DNA of 35,931 bases from Chthoniobacter flavus (lineage in GTDB: Bacteria; Verrucomicrobiota; Verrucomicrobiia; Chthoniobacterales; JACTMZ01): the NCBI GenBank assembly GCA_945871065.1, contig CAMBUL010000022.1, forward strand, positions 1 through 35,931, given 5' to 3'. The notes beneath the pieces were generated by a model. The model did no database searches, had not been told where the DNA came from, and saw only the letters and a list, made by a program, of their open reading frames with translations. Position 1 is the first letter of the stretch, and every line of letters starts with the position of its first letter. The position numbers and the translations under genes were made by a program. Of the stretch, positions 7,574 through 16,397 are shown in pieces.

Positions 7574-8587
7574 TCAGTTTGCCCTGAATAAATCCGCGCC
7601 CAACGCGGGGAAAATGTCCTGGTCGAGTCCCGAGGATGGCCCGGACCTCCACTGCTGGGCCGCCACGTAAGCCATCATGGCGGCATTGTCCGTGCACAAA
7701 GCTGACGCAGCGAAACAGACCTCAAGGTCCTCCTCCGCCGCCGCACGCTGCAACCGCTCACGCAACCGGAGGTTGAGCCCCACCCCGCCGCTCACCGCGA
7801 TGAGTCTCCGCCGGGCCAACCGCGCCGCCCGCACCGCCTTGTGCACCAACACGTCGACCACCGCCTCTTGGAAACTGGCACAAAGGTCCGGCCGGTCCGC
7901 GGACCCCGTCTCCGGCAAAAGATAGCGCACAGCTGTCTTCAACCCGCTGAAGCTGAAATCATGGTCGCCCGAACATTTCATGCTCCGCGGCAGATCGAAA
8001 CGCGCCGGATCACCCGAGCGTGCTTCTTCCTCGATTCGCGGGCCACCCGGATAACCCAGTCCGAGCAGCTTCGCCACCTTGTCGAAGGCCTCCCCTGCCG
8101 CATCGTCGAGCGTTCGTCCGAGCAGACGGTAGCGCCCCGCTCCGGCCACATCGACCAGCAGTGTATGCCCCCCGCTGACCACCAAGCCGACGCATTCCGG
8201 AATGTCATCCGCACCGAAAAACGGCGAAAGCAAATGACCTTCGATGTGGTTCAGCGCCAGAAAAGGTTTGTCCAGTGCGAGGGCAAATCCCTTGGCCGCC
8301 GAAGAGCCGACCAAAAGCGCGCTGGCCAAACCCGGGCCAGTCGTCGCGCCGAAGACGTCGATGTCGGACAACCCCACGCCCGCTTGGCCCAGCGCCTCGT
8401 TCACCACGCCGCGAAGATTCGTCAAGTGCTGCCGCGAAGCCAATTCGGGCACCACCCCGCCGTAAACCGCATGCACGGCCGCCTGCGTCGCCACGGCGCT
8501 TCCCCGCAAGCAGGCAACCCCCTCGATGACCGCGGCCGCCGTCTCGTCGCAGGATGTCTCCAGCGCCAGCACGAGTGGCGCGCTCAA
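7574..8587 (-). CDS. tsaD: tRNA N6-adenosine threonylcarbamoyltransferase TsaD
   Basis: Transfers the threonylcarbamoyl group onto A37 of ANN-decoding tRNAs (t6A), together with TsaB and TsaE in bacteria. Family length (337 aa). Motifs seen: LETSCDETAAAV (9-20), metal ligands His114 and His118 in NHIEGH, VSGGHTLL (137-144), DDAAGEAFDK (161-170), VSGGVGLN (265-272) and metal ligand Asp300 in CTDNAAMMAY. The start is TTG at 8587, overlapping the ctp stop codon as TTGA, which implies coupled translation; GTG six codons in is the alternative. tsaB, tsaC and tsaE are not in this window. Confidence 0.97.
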   Translation of the reverse strand: MSAPLVLALETSCDETAAAVIEGVACLRGSAVATQAAVHAVYGGVVPELASRQHLTNLRGVVNEALGQAGVGLSDIDVFGATTGPGLASALLVGSSAAKGFALALDKPFLALNHIEGHLLSPFFGADDIPECVGLVVSGGHTLLVDVAGAGRYRLLGRTLDDAAGEAFDKVAKLLGLGYPGGPRIEEEARSGDPARFDLPRSMKCSGDHDFSFSGLKTAVRYLLPETGSADRPDLCASFQEAVVDVLVHKAVRAARLARRRLIAVSGGVGLNLRLRERLQRAAAEEDLEVCFAASALCTDNAAMMAYVAAQQWRSGPSSGLDQDIFPALGADLFRAN

Positions 8588-9852
8588 CCCCCTCCGGACG
8601 GCTCCGCCGCCCCCTCCCTCGTCGCCTGCAAGAGCGTCCCGCGCAAGGCGTCCACCGCCCGCTGCAGCGGCACATCGTCCACCGGTTGGATTTCCTCGCG
8701 CTTCGTCCCCGCCGGCAAATCCTCCTGCCGCCGCACCGCAAGCAAGCGCGCCTCATCCCCGGCCGTCATCGTGGCGATAACATGCGGAGCAACCCCCTTT
8801 TCGTGGATCGGTTGCTGACCGGGGGTGAAATATTTTGCCGTGGTCATGCGCAGGGCGGATCCGTCGGGAAGCGAGACCACACTTTGCACCGACCCCTTGC
8901 CGAAAGTCGTTTCGCCGACAATCAATGCACGGCCGGAATCCTTGAGCGCCCCCGCCACAATTTCCGCCCCGCTCGCGCTCGAACCGTTGACCAGCACCGC
9001 GACCGGATAAGCCCGCGCCTCGCGCCCCTTGCCCGGGGCAAGGTAGCGGCGCTGGGCCGAAGCCGAACGGCCCTCGGTGTAGGCGACGAGCGACCCGCCC
9101 GGCAGGAATTCGCCCGCCACCTCAACCGCCCCGGAAAGCAAGCCGCCCGGATTGAAACGCAGATCGATGACCAAGGCGTCAATCCCCTCCTTCTCCAGCT
9201 CGTCGAGCGCGCGCGAGAATTCCCGTCCCGTTGGTTCGCTGAATTGCGTGACCCGGACGTAGCCGACCCGCGGACCGTCACCCGGCAGGACGCGTGCGCC
9301 GCGCACACTCGGAACCTTGATCACCTCGCGCTCGATCTCGAACTTCAAAGGTTCCGGCGACCCCTCGCGCCCGACGGCCAGCTTCACCGCCGTCCCCGCC
9401 TCGCCGCGCAATTTTTCCACCGCATCGCGCAGGGACATCTTGTCGGCCGACTGTCCGTCGATTTCCAACAACACATCGCCCGGAAGCAAACCGGCCCGGA
9501 AACCGGGCGTGCCCTCCATCGGCGCGACAATGGTCAGCCGCTCGTTTTTCAGCCCGACGACAACTCCCAGGCCGCCGAACTCGCTCCTCGTATCCTCCTG
9601 CATGCCCTTGAAATCCTTCGGGTCCATGAAATCACTGTGCGGATCCAAGTCGGCCAGCATTCCACGCAACGCACTGTAGACCAGCTCCTCGTACTCCGTT
9701 TTGTCCTCGTCGACATAGTCCTGACGGATCAACTCGACCGCCCGGGCCAGAGTTTTCATCTCCCGGTAGGGCGAAACGTCCTCCTCCTCCTGCGCGGCCA
9801 CCGCACAAACAAGGCCTAACATGGCGAGGAGCGCGGCAACAAAACGATGCAT
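8584..9852 (-). CDS. C-terminal processing serine protease, S41 family, secreted
   Basis: 422 aa. Residues 1-20 are a signal peptide (MHRFVAALLAMLGLVCAVAA). An N-terminal helical domain (about 30-85) contains the family segment LADLDPHSDFM. A PDZ domain covers about 90-165 (GVVVGL, GLLPGDVLLEIDG). The S41 core follows, with YVRVTQFSE (198-206), DLRFNPGGLL (230-239), the serine motif NGSSASGAE (289-297) and the general-base Lys319 in TFGKGSVQ. Such proteases trim or degrade periplasmic proteins and envelope enzymes; the substrate is unknown here. It is the first gene of a minus-strand unit running into tsaD, with a TTGA overlap. The divergent neighbour is folK. Confidence 0.95.
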   Translation of the reverse strand: MHRFVAALLAMLGLVCAVAAQEEEDVSPYREMKTLARAVELIRQDYVDEDKTEYEELVYSALRGMLADLDPHSDFMDPKDFKGMQEDTRSEFGGLGVVVGLKNERLTIVAPMEGTPGFRAGLLPGDVLLEIDGQSADKMSLRDAVEKLRGEAGTAVKLAVGREGSPEPLKFEIEREVIKVPSVRGARVLPGDGPRVGYVRVTQFSEPTGREFSRALDELEKEGIDALVIDLRFNPGGLLSGAVEVAGEFLPGGSLVAYTEGRSASAQRRYLAPGKGREARAYPVAVLVNGSSASGAEIVAGALKDSGRALIVGETTFGKGSVQSVVSLPDGSALRMTTAKYFTPGQQPIHEKGVAPHVIATMTAGDEARLLAVRRQEDLPAGTKREEIQPVDDVPLQRAVDALRGTLLQATREGAAEPSGGG

Positions 9853-9953
9853 TGACCATCCCTATCATGCCCGCAGGGCCCCGGCAAACCACGGCAGCGC
9901 CTTCAGCCTGTGCGCGCGACACCGCTTGATCTAGCCTATCGCCGAAGCTCGCC

Positions 9954-10475
9954 GTGCCAACCGCCGACCACCAATTCGCCACCGGGCTCGCCCTCGGATC
10001 CAACCTCGGGGATCGGCTGGCGCACCTGCGTCAAGGACGGGATTTGCTCCTCTCCTTGCACGAGGGCCCGGCACCTGCCGCACTCTCGCCGGTCTACGAG
10101 ACCGAACCCGTCGATTGTCCGCCGGGGTCGGCTTCATTTCTCAATGCTGTGGTGGAAATACGCACATCGCTCGATCCCGGCCAACTGCTCCGGCAACTCA
10201 CCCGTCTCGAGTCGGAACTCGGACGCTCCCCCGCACGCGGACGAAACACCCCGCGTTCCCTCGATCTTGACATCCTCTATGCCGGCCAACTGGTCATCGA
10301 CACACCCACCCTCATCCTGCCGCATCCGCGCATGACCGCACGCCGGTTTGTCCTCCAGCCCCTAGCCGATGTGCGTCCCGATTTTGTTCTCCCGGGAAAC
10401 AAGTGCGACATCGCGCAACTGCTGGCCGCTCTTCCTCCTGCGCCGCGCGTGGCATTGTTCCGCGCGGTCTGGTAG
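9954..10475 (+). CDS. folK: 2-amino-4-hydroxy-6-hydroxymethyldihydropteridine diphosphokinase (HPPK)
   Basis: Adds pyrophosphate from ATP to 6-hydroxymethyl-7,8-dihydropterin in folate synthesis. 173 aa, a normal single-domain length. Motifs: LALGSNLGDRLAHL near residues 12-25, SPVYETEPVD followed by FLNAVVEI, and the signature GRSPARGRNTPRSLDLDIL with its Mg-binding DLD. HPRMTARRFVLQPL matches the C-terminal consensus. The start is GTG 9954 because no in-frame ATG exists upstream. It faces the ctp gene across a 101-base divergent gap in which I could not pick a good promoter. panB follows after 53 bases on the same strand, putting two B-vitamin genes together. Confidence 0.95.
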   Translation: MPTADHQFATGLALGSNLGDRLAHLRQGRDLLLSLHEGPAPAALSPVYETEPVDCPPGSASFLNAVVEIRTSLDPGQLLRQLTRLESELGRSPARGRNTPRSLDLDILYAGQLVIDTPTLILPHPRMTARRFVLQPLADVRPDFVLPGNKCDIAQLLAALPPAPRVALFRAVW

Positions 10476-10528
10476 AACAAGCGGGCTTGCCCCTTCTACG
10501 GATCGGCGCGAGATTTCACCCGCCGCTT

Positions 10529-11308
10529 ATGAACGACCTCGACCACCGCTTCCGGCAGCAAAAACAGAGCGGGCAAAAAATTGCGGCCCTCACCGCTTAC
10601 GATTATCCCACGGCCCGTATCGTCGACGAAGCCGGCATTGACTTCATCCTGGTCGGCGACTCGCTCGGCATGGTTATCCTCGGCTACCCCGACACCACAT
10701 CCGTGACGCTCGAGGACATGATCCGCCACACCGGTGCGGTGGCCCGGGGGGCCAAGCTTGCCCCAGTTATCGCCGACCTGCCCATCGGAACTTACGGGTC
10801 TCCCGCGCAAGCCGTGGCCAGCGCCCGGCAACTCCTGGCCGCCGGCGCACGGGGGGTCAAGCTGGAGGGCGGATCGGCTCTGGCACCGCAGATCCGGGCA
10901 CTGGTCGAGGCCGGCATACCTGTCCTCGCCCACATCGGCATGCTCCCGCAACGCGTCCGCGAAGAGGGCGGATATAAGGTGAAGGGCGGCACCCTGGAGG
11001 AGGCCGGCGTCATCCGGGACGACGCCGTGGCCGTGCAAGAAGCCGGTGCTTTCGCCGTAGTTCTGGAAATCATCTCTCCCGGCCTCGCCGCGGAGATTGG
11101 CCCGACCCTGCAAATCCCGACCATCGGCATCGGGAGCGGCGAAGGCTGTGACGGCCAAATTCTGGTCCTGCACGACCTCGTCGGCCTTTACCCGTGGTTC
11201 AAACCAAAATTCGCCAAGCAGCGGGCCGATACTGCATCGGCCATCAGCGGCGCCGTGCGCGATTACGTGGCTGCCGTGCGCGGAGACACGGGAATGACCC
11301 CGCCCTGA
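10529..11308 (+). CDS. panB: 3-methyl-2-oxobutanoate hydroxymethyltransferase
   Basis: First committed step of pantothenate/CoA synthesis: 5,10-methylene-THF plus alpha-ketoisovalerate gives ketopantoate. 259 aa, family length. A TIM-barrel enzyme with ALTAYDYPTARI (19-30), metal-binding VGDSLGMV (42-49), PVIADLPIGTYG, GARGVKLEGG, PVLAHIGMLPQ and catalytic Glu in VVLEIISP, followed by PTIGIGSG and CDGQILVLHDLVGL. The sequence has GIGSG where GIGAG is usual. ATG 10529 was chosen over an open extension upstream because it begins the conserved region. It follows folK. No panC lies in the 118 bases downstream before uvrB. Confidence 0.96.
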   Translation: MNDLDHRFRQQKQSGQKIAALTAYDYPTARIVDEAGIDFILVGDSLGMVILGYPDTTSVTLEDMIRHTGAVARGAKLAPVIADLPIGTYGSPAQAVASARQLLAAGARGVKLEGGSALAPQIRALVEAGIPVLAHIGMLPQRVREEGGYKVKGGTLEEAGVIRDDAVAVQEAGAFAVVLEIISPGLAAEIGPTLQIPTIGIGSGEGCDGQILVLHDLVGLYPWFKPKFAKQRADTASAISGAVRDYVAAVRGDTGMTPP

Positions 11309-11426
11309 ACCCGCTGCGCATCGCGCTGCTCCAACCCCCCGGCCCGGGCAATGGTTCGTCACCAGCGGTCCAAAATGACCAGCTGGCATCTGCCACGCCA
11401 CGCGTTTAGATTGTCAGGTTGCCGCC

Positions 11427-13574
11427 ATGTCTTTCCGTCTCGCCTCCCCCCACGCACCCTGCGGTGACCAAGGACCGGCCATCGACAAACTGACGCGCTC
11501 GCTCGAGGCGGGGAACCGCCACCAAACCCTCCTCGGCGTGACTGGCTCAGGCAAAACCTTCACCGCAGCCAACATCGTCCGCAATCTTGACCGCCCCACG
11601 CTCGTCATCTCACACAACAAAACCTTGGCCGCGCAGCTTTACTCCGAATTCAAGCAGTTCTTCCCCGATAACGCCGTCGAGTATTTTGTCAGCTACTTCG
11701 ACTACTACCAACCCGAGGCCTACATCCCGCGCACCGACACCTACATTGAAAAAGATTCCGCTATCAACGAAGAGATTGAACGGCTCCGGCTTTCCGCCAC
11801 CAGCTCCCTCCTCACCCGCCGCGATGTTCTCGTGGTGGCCAGTGTGTCATGCATCTACGGTTTGGGCTCACCGGAGGACTACCGGAATATGCTCCTGCCG
11901 CTCAAAACCGGCGGGGACATGTCGCGCGAAGCCTTCCTCGGGCGTCTCGTCGACCTGCTCTACGAGCGCAATGATATCGCCTTCGGGCGCGGCAAATTCC
12001 GGGTGCGCGGTGACGTGGTCGAAGTGCATCCCGCCAACCTGGACGAAACCGCGGTGCGGGTGGAATTTTTCGGCGACACCATCGATCGCATCAGCATGTT
12101 CGACCCGCTGACCGGCAATGTTCTGGAAACCTTGCCGGCCCTGACCATTTTCCCGGCCAAACAATTCGTCACCCCACAGGACAAGCTGCGCCGCGCGCTG
12201 GGCACCATCCGGACTGAACTCGACGGACGCCTCACCGAGCTCGAGTCCCAAGGCAAGCTGCTCGAATCCCAACGCCTCAAAATGCGCACCGAGTTTGACC
12301 TCGAAATGATGGAAGAAATGGGCTTCTGCACCGGGATCGAAAATTATTCCCGTCACCTCAGCGGTCGCCCCCCCGGTTCGCGGCCCTATACCCTCCTCGA
12401 CTTTTTCCCCAAAGACTATCTTTGCGTGATCGACGAATCGCACGCCTCCATCCCGCAGATCGGCGGCATGTATGCCGGAGACCGCTCGCGCAAACAGGTC
12501 CTCGTCGACTACGGCTTCCGCCTGCCCAGCGCGATGGACAACCGCCCGCTCAACTTCCCCGAATTCATGGGCATGACCAACCAGCTCCTCTACATGAGCG
12601 CGACCCCCGGCGATTTCGAAATCCGCAACAGCCACGTCGGGAATTCGGAATTCCTGCCGGCCGTCCGCCCCGACAACCGCCTCACCTTGGAGGAAAGCGC
12701 CTCCCTCCTCCAGCGGGCGCGCGACGGATTCGATCTCTCCACTCCCGGCGCCCCGCTCGTCGCCGAACAAATTATCCGCCCCACCGGGCTCCTTGACCCG
12801 CAAATCACCGTCCGTCCGCTCAAAGACCAAATCGACGAAACGATCGAACTCTGCCGCCAGCGGATCGAAAAGAATCAACGCATCCTCGTCACCACCCTGA
12901 CCAAACGCACCGCCGAAGACCTCTCCGACTACCTGCGCGATGTCGGACTCAAAGTCCGCTACCTGCACAGCGATATCGACACGATCGAGCGGGTGGAAAT
13001 CCTCCGCGCCCTCCGCACCGGCGAGTTCGACATCCTGGTCGGCATCAACCTCCTCCGCGAAGGTCTCGACCTCCCCGAAGTCGGACTGGTCTGCATCCTC
13101 GACGCCGACAAGGAAGGCTACCTGCGCAGCCAGACCTCGCTCATCCAGACCGCGGGACGCGCCGCCCGCCACGTCGACGGCGAAGTCGTCCTTTTCGCCG
13201 ACACCATGACCGGCAGCATCCGCGCCCTGATCGAGATCAGCGACTACCGCCGCCGCCGCCAGATGGAATACAACGAGCAGCACGGCATCACCCCGCGCAG
13301 CGTGGTCCGCGCCGTACAAGAAAGCCTCCACGTCATCCTCAAAGGCAAATCCGACACCAGTTCCATGGTCCGCGAGGGCGGCCAGGACCTTTCCCTCTCG
13401 GACCTTCTCGGCGAACTCTCCCAAGAGATGGAAGAAGCCTCCGCCGCCCTCGAATTCGAGCGTGCCGCCCTCCTTCGCGACCAAATCATGGAACTCAAAG
13501 CGGGGACGGGGCTGGAAAAAATCTCCCCGACCCGCCGTCCCGTCACCTACGGCGGAAAAAAACGCCGCCGCTGA
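11427..13574 (+). CDS. uvrB: Excinuclease ABC subunit B
   Basis: Damage-verifying helicase-like subunit of nucleotide excision repair; it receives lesions from UvrA and recruits UvrC. 715 aa. The N-terminus runs [17 protein letters not shown] then Walker A GVTGSGKT (37-44). The lesion-clamping beta-hairpin is [20 protein letters not shown] (90-109). The helicase motif DESH is at 336-339. Helicase domain 2 shows [28 protein letters not shown] and QTAGRAARH. The C-terminal UVR motif ([16 protein letters not shown]) binds UvrC/UvrA. The tail ends in KKRRR. ATG 11427 has CAGG eight bases upstream. I saw no clear LexA box in front. It converges with the small membrane protein gene after 23 bases. 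Confidence 0.98.
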   Translation: MSFRLASPHAPCGDQGPAIDKLTRSLEAGNRHQTLLGVTGSGKTFTAANIVRNLDRPTLVISHNKTLAAQLYSEFKQFFPDNAVEYFVSYFDYYQPEAYIPRTDTYIEKDSAINEEIERLRLSATSSLLTRRDVLVVASVSCIYGLGSPEDYRNMLLPLKTGGDMSREAFLGRLVDLLYERNDIAFGRGKFRVRGDVVEVHPANLDETAVRVEFFGDTIDRISMFDPLTGNVLETLPALTIFPAKQFVTPQDKLRRALGTIRTELDGRLTELESQGKLLESQRLKMRTEFDLEMMEEMGFCTGIENYSRHLSGRPPGSRPYTLLDFFPKDYLCVIDESHASIPQIGGMYAGDRSRKQVLVDYGFRLPSAMDNRPLNFPEFMGMTNQLLYMSATPGDFEIRNSHVGNSEFLPAVRPDNRLTLEESASLLQRARDGFDLSTPGAPLVAEQIIRPTGLLDPQITVRPLKDQIDETIELCRQRIEKNQRILVTTLTKRTAEDLSDYLRDVGLKVRYLHSDIDTIERVEILRALRTGEFDILVGINLLREGLDLPEVGLVCILDADKEGYLRSQTSLIQTAGRAARHVDGEVVLFADTMTGSIRALIEISDYRRRRQMEYNEQHGITPRSVVRAVQESLHVILKGKSDTSSMVREGGQDLSLSDLLGELSQEMEEASAALEFERAALLRDQIMELKAGTGLEKISPTRRPVTYGGKKRRR

Positions 13575-13597
13575 ACCGGTACCCCACCGCAAGGACC

Positions 13598-13951
13598 TCA
13601 GCTGGCTTCGCGCGGGCTGAAGATGGTCAGGAGAGTGATGCCGGCCAAGGCGAGGACGATGCCGGCCAACTCCACGGCTGAGAGTTGGCGAAGTTCGCCA
13701 CGGAAGATGATGCCGACGAGGATCGGGCCGATAACCACGAGCGTGTTGGTCAGGCTCGAAGCCTTGGCCAGACCGAAGTGTGAACCGACATAGCCGAAGG
13801 CCAGAAACACGAGGGGGGAAAGGCCCACGATGGCCAGCAGCACCCAAAGTCTTTTCTGTTCCCACCAAACTGTGCCGAGTGTGTCGACCAACGTGCTAAG
13901 GGCGGCGCAGGCCAGAACAGCAGACCACGGAGAGAGAAGGAGAGCTTTCAT
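13598..13951 (-). CDS. Small EamA/SMR-like integral membrane protein (117 aa)
   Basis: About four hydrophobic helices in 117 residues: SPWSAVLACAALSTLVDTL, LWVLLAIVGLSPLVFLAFGY, SLTNTLVVIGPILVGIIF and AVELAGIVLALAGITLLTIF. The last pair resembles the C-terminal half of EamA/drug-metabolite transporters (the I-x-L-A-x-A-G-I-x-L pattern), at a size typical of SMR-type half transporters that dimerise. The substrate cannot be inferred. ATG 13951 was chosen; an earlier start (13993) would add a hydrophilic segment before the first helix. It converges with uvrB and diverges from holA. Fold class is moderately sure. Confidence 0.65.
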   Translation of the reverse strand: MKALLLSPWSAVLACAALSTLVDTLGTVWWEQKRLWVLLAIVGLSPLVFLAFGYVGSHFGLAKASSLTNTLVVIGPILVGIIFRGELRQLSAVELAGIVLALAGITLLTIFSPREAS

Positions 13952-14109
13952 CGAGTCCAGCCTACGGCCATTCGGCCAAGACTGCGACCCCACAACTTCG
14001 CGAAATAGAACACATGGAAAATGCGCAGTGTCGCTCGCCGCTTTTTCCAGTCTGGCGCGGTATGGAGTTCCGCGGCTACAACCTTGTGGAGCGCCGCCGC
14101 TGAACCAGC

Positions 14110-15240
14110 ATGCCTGCCAAGACCAAAAAAGCCGCCCAAGACACTGCGATCCATCTCGTCGCCGGAAATGACGAAATGGCGGTCAAATCCCGCGCCAAAG
14201 AATTGGCCGCGGAACTGGCGCCCGCGGAGGGCGGCGAGTTCGCGGTGGAAGCGCTCGACGCGCACGCCGACAACGCGGACCACGCCGCGTCGATCATCCG
14301 CGAGGCCATTCTCTCGCTCAGCATGTCGGGATTTCTCGCCTCGGAAAAACTTGTCTGGCTCAAAAGCGCGAATTTCCTTTCCGACACCCAGCTCGGCGGA
14401 AGCAAGTCCGTGCTCGAAGCACTCGAGGAATTGCAAAAGGTGCTCGAAGGCGGAATCCCGGAGGGCACGCGGTTCCTCTTCAGCGCGATCAGCCCGGACA
14501 AACGCCGCACCTTTTACAAGTCCCTGACCAAGCTTGCCGCCGCCGATATCCTCGACAAGCCGAGCGGTGGCCCGCGCTTCGACGAAGACGAAGCCGCGCG
14601 GCAGGCCGCCACCGGCGCCGCCCGCGACCGCAAACTGAAATTCCATCCCGACGCCCTCGAACGGTTCGCCGCTTGCGTTGGTTCGGACACCCGTCAAGTC
14701 CTCAACGAACTCGACAAAATCGACACCTACCTCGGCGACGAGCGCCGCGAAATCCTCGATGACGACATCAGCCTCCTCGTCCCCCAGACCCGGCGCGGTA
14801 TCATCTTCGAACTCGGCAATTGCCTCGCCCGTCGCGATCTCCGCAAGGCCAGCAACTGCCTGCAGAAACTCCTCACCCAAGGCGAAGACCCCGTCGGCCT
14901 CCTTTACGCGGCCATCATGCCGACCATCCAGCGCCTGACCGCCGCCGCCGTTCTGATCGAAGAATACGGGCTCCGGGTCCCGCCTAACTATCCCTCCTTC
15001 CAATCGGCCCTCGAGCAACTCCCCGCCGACGCGCAGGAAATCCTTCCCCGCAAAAAAGACGGCACCTTCAATGCCTACGGGTTCTACCTTTCGGCCCAGG
15101 AAGCCAAGCGTTTCAAAGCCGCCGAACTCGCCGAAGCCACCATCGCCTGCGCCGAAGCGACCACTTCCATCATGTCTACCGGCTCCGATCCCGCGCTCAT
15201 TTTGCAGCAGCTTCTCGTCCGCATCCTCGCCCCGCGCTAA
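14110..15240 (+). CDS. holA: DNA polymerase III subunit delta
   Basis: Clamp-loader wrench subunit that opens the beta sliding clamp. 376 aa, slightly longer than E. coli HolA. The N-terminal Rossmann-like AAA+ fold starts TAIHLVAGNDEMAVKSRAKEL (about 12-32), lacking a working Walker A as expected for delta. GFLASEKLVWLKSANFLS corresponds to the beta-strand 'clamp' region. The middle part has FHPDALERFAACVGSDTRQVLNELDKI, matching the family's LxxELxKL pattern, and GIIFELGNCLARRDLRKA. The C-terminal collar domain has FYLSAQEAKRFKAAEL and ends in LLVRILAPR. It stands alone on the plus strand. ATG 14110 is the first start of the conserved region. Confidence 0.9.
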   Translation: MPAKTKKAAQDTAIHLVAGNDEMAVKSRAKELAAELAPAEGGEFAVEALDAHADNADHAASIIREAILSLSMSGFLASEKLVWLKSANFLSDTQLGGSKSVLEALEELQKVLEGGIPEGTRFLFSAISPDKRRTFYKSLTKLAAADILDKPSGGPRFDEDEAARQAATGAARDRKLKFHPDALERFAACVGSDTRQVLNELDKIDTYLGDERREILDDDISLLVPQTRRGIIFELGNCLARRDLRKASNCLQKLLTQGEDPVGLLYAAIMPTIQRLTAAAVLIEEYGLRVPPNYPSFQSALEQLPADAQEILPRKKDGTFNAYGFYLSAQEAKRFKAAELAEATIACAEATTSIMSTGSDPALILQQLLVRILAPR

Positions 15241-15269
15241 TCACCCGCCATTGCGTCGGCCGCGGTGCC

Positions 15270-15656
15270 TTACACCCGGTTGAAATCACCGTAAGCGATG
15301 CATTGCCAGGACGTCCCCTCCCGCTGCCAGACACTCAAACGCGGCGAGAATTCGGTCGCGAGCACCTTGCCTCCGATCGTCTCGGACGCGCTGAGCCAAA
15401 AACTGACGATAAGATTGGCGCCTGCTTGGGTGACCTTGAAATCCTTGAAGCGGACTTCGCCTAAATTCATTTCCTTCATCAGCTGGATCGCTTCGGTGCG
15501 ATTGCAGGAACCCTGAGTGGTGACAAACTGGCAAGCAGGTGACAAAAGCTGCTCGAGAGCCTGCCAGTTGTTGTCTTGGATGAGGGCCACGGACAATTCC
15601 TCGAGGCGTTTTGCCTCTTCTTCAAGCGAGGATCCCGGGAGTATTGCGCTCATCAT
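15270..15656 (-). CDS. NTF2-like (SnoaL/DUF4440-type) protein, 128 aa
   Basis: A short alpha+beta protein with an N-terminal helix (EEEAKRLEELSVALIQDNNW) followed by LEQLLSPACQFVTTQGSCNR, a turn, and strands FKDFKVTQAGANLIVSFWLSA and SVWQREGTSWQCIAYGDFNR. This helix plus curved-sheet pattern, ending in 'W-x-C-I-A-Y', is that of NTF2-like small proteins, often called DUF4440. Such folds bind small molecules or act as enzymes; no catalytic residues can be assigned. Two adjacent ATGs (15656, 15653) serve as start; the frame is open to 15788 but that extension looks non-coding. It lies 153 bases downstream of rlpA on the same strand and converges on holA. Confidence 0.65.
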   Translation of the reverse strand: MMSAILPGSSLEEEAKRLEELSVALIQDNNWQALEQLLSPACQFVTTQGSCNRTEAIQLMKEMNLGEVRFKDFKVTQAGANLIVSFWLSASETIGGKVLATEFSPRLSVWQREGTSWQCIAYGDFNRV

Positions 15657-15809
15657 GCGACCATAATCGCCGGCCAAGACCCGCCGCAACGCCCATCTTG
15701 CACCGGTGGACGCCGCGTTGATTTTGTCCCGCGGGACCAGCCCTCCGGGGGGCGCGGACGCCAACCACTCCCGCACAGGCCCGACCAAAGCGCGATGGCA
15801 ACCTGCGGG

Positions 15810-16397
15810 CTATGGCGCAGACCGAAGAAACGAAAACACCCCGCCGATTCCGGAGCGGGTGTCCGGTTTTTCCTTCCCGGCCTTCTCTGCCGCACGCTTT
15901 TCCGCCGTCCGCTTCTCCCGCGCGGTCAATTGGCGGTTCGGCTTCGGCAATACTTCGATCTTCCGCAGCACCTCGACCCGCACCGGTACCACCCCCGCCT
16001 TGGTCATCTCGATGCGCTGCGCGGCGACCAGACTCAGGTCGATGATCCGCCCCTTGACGTAAGGACCGCGGTTGTTGATCCGCACTATGACCGACTTGCC
16101 ATTCTTCAAGTTGGTCACGCGGACCATGGTATGGAACGGAAGCGTCTTGTGCGCCGCCGTGACATCCGCCGCCCGGTAGATTTCGCCGTTCGCCGTTTTC
16201 CGTCCGATCCAGCGCCCGAAATAATACGAGGCTTTCCCCTGCAGCACGGCCGCCGGCTTCACATCGTACACCGTCTCCGGCTTACCCGGTTCGACGATCA
16301 ATCCCTGCCTCGCCGCGCAGCCCGCTAAAACGGATACCGCGCCAAGGAGAACCATGACCCTGAGTCTTAGCATCGCAGAGGGCATTGATCGAATCAT
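15810..16397 (-). CDS. rlpA: RlpA-family septal-ring lipoprotein, double-psi beta-barrel, without SPOR domain
   Basis: 195 aa. Lipoprotein signal with lipobox LAG-Cys27. A double-psi beta-barrel covers about 50-135: GKASYYFGRWIGRKTANGEIY, AAHKTLPFHTMVRVTNLKNG, VIVRINNRGPYVKGRIIDLS. RlpA enzymes cut peptidoglycan glycan strands lacking stem peptides. His83 matches the conserved His, but the position normally Asp in NDRGP is Asn109 here, so activity is in doubt. The C-terminus is a Lys/Glu/Arg-rich tail rather than a SPOR domain. ATG 16397 overlaps the stop of the upstream gene as ATGA, which decides the start and implies coupled translation. RlpA acts in the periplasm at the outer membrane. 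Confidence 0.88.
   Translation of the reverse strand: MIRSMPSAMLRLRVMVLLGAVSVLAGCAARQGLIVEPGKPETVYDVKPAAVLQGKASYYFGRWIGRKTANGEIYRAADVTAAHKTLPFHTMVRVTNLKNGKSVIVRINNRGPYVKGRIIDLSLVAAQRIEMTKAGVVPVRVEVLRKIEVLPKPNRQLTAREKRTAEKRAAEKAGKEKPDTRSGIGGVFSFLRSAP

Noticed and set aside
11309-11426. Start of a panC or radical-SAM gene after panB (reads NPLRIALLQPPGPG)
   Set aside because: The frame ends within about 35 codons and no conserved motif follows; treated as intergenic.
11868-13868. 666-codon open frame on the minus strand across uvrB
   Set aside because: It lies antisense to an unmistakable uvrB and its composition (Val/Glu/Asp/Gly rich, repeated FAEEV-like text) is the usual mirror of GC-rich coding sequence. 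No family motif is visible.
14014-14103. 29-codon frame ending 7 bases before holA (starts MENAQCRSPL, ends VERRR)
   Set aside because: No ribosome binding site, no conserved-looking pattern, and the frame is short enough to be chance; not listed as a gene.
13563-14106. 15-base direct repeat CGCCGCCGCTGAACC at 13563-13577 and 14092-14106
   Set aside because: GCC/CGC-rich text recurs often in this genome and the flanks do not match, so a duplication is not supported.
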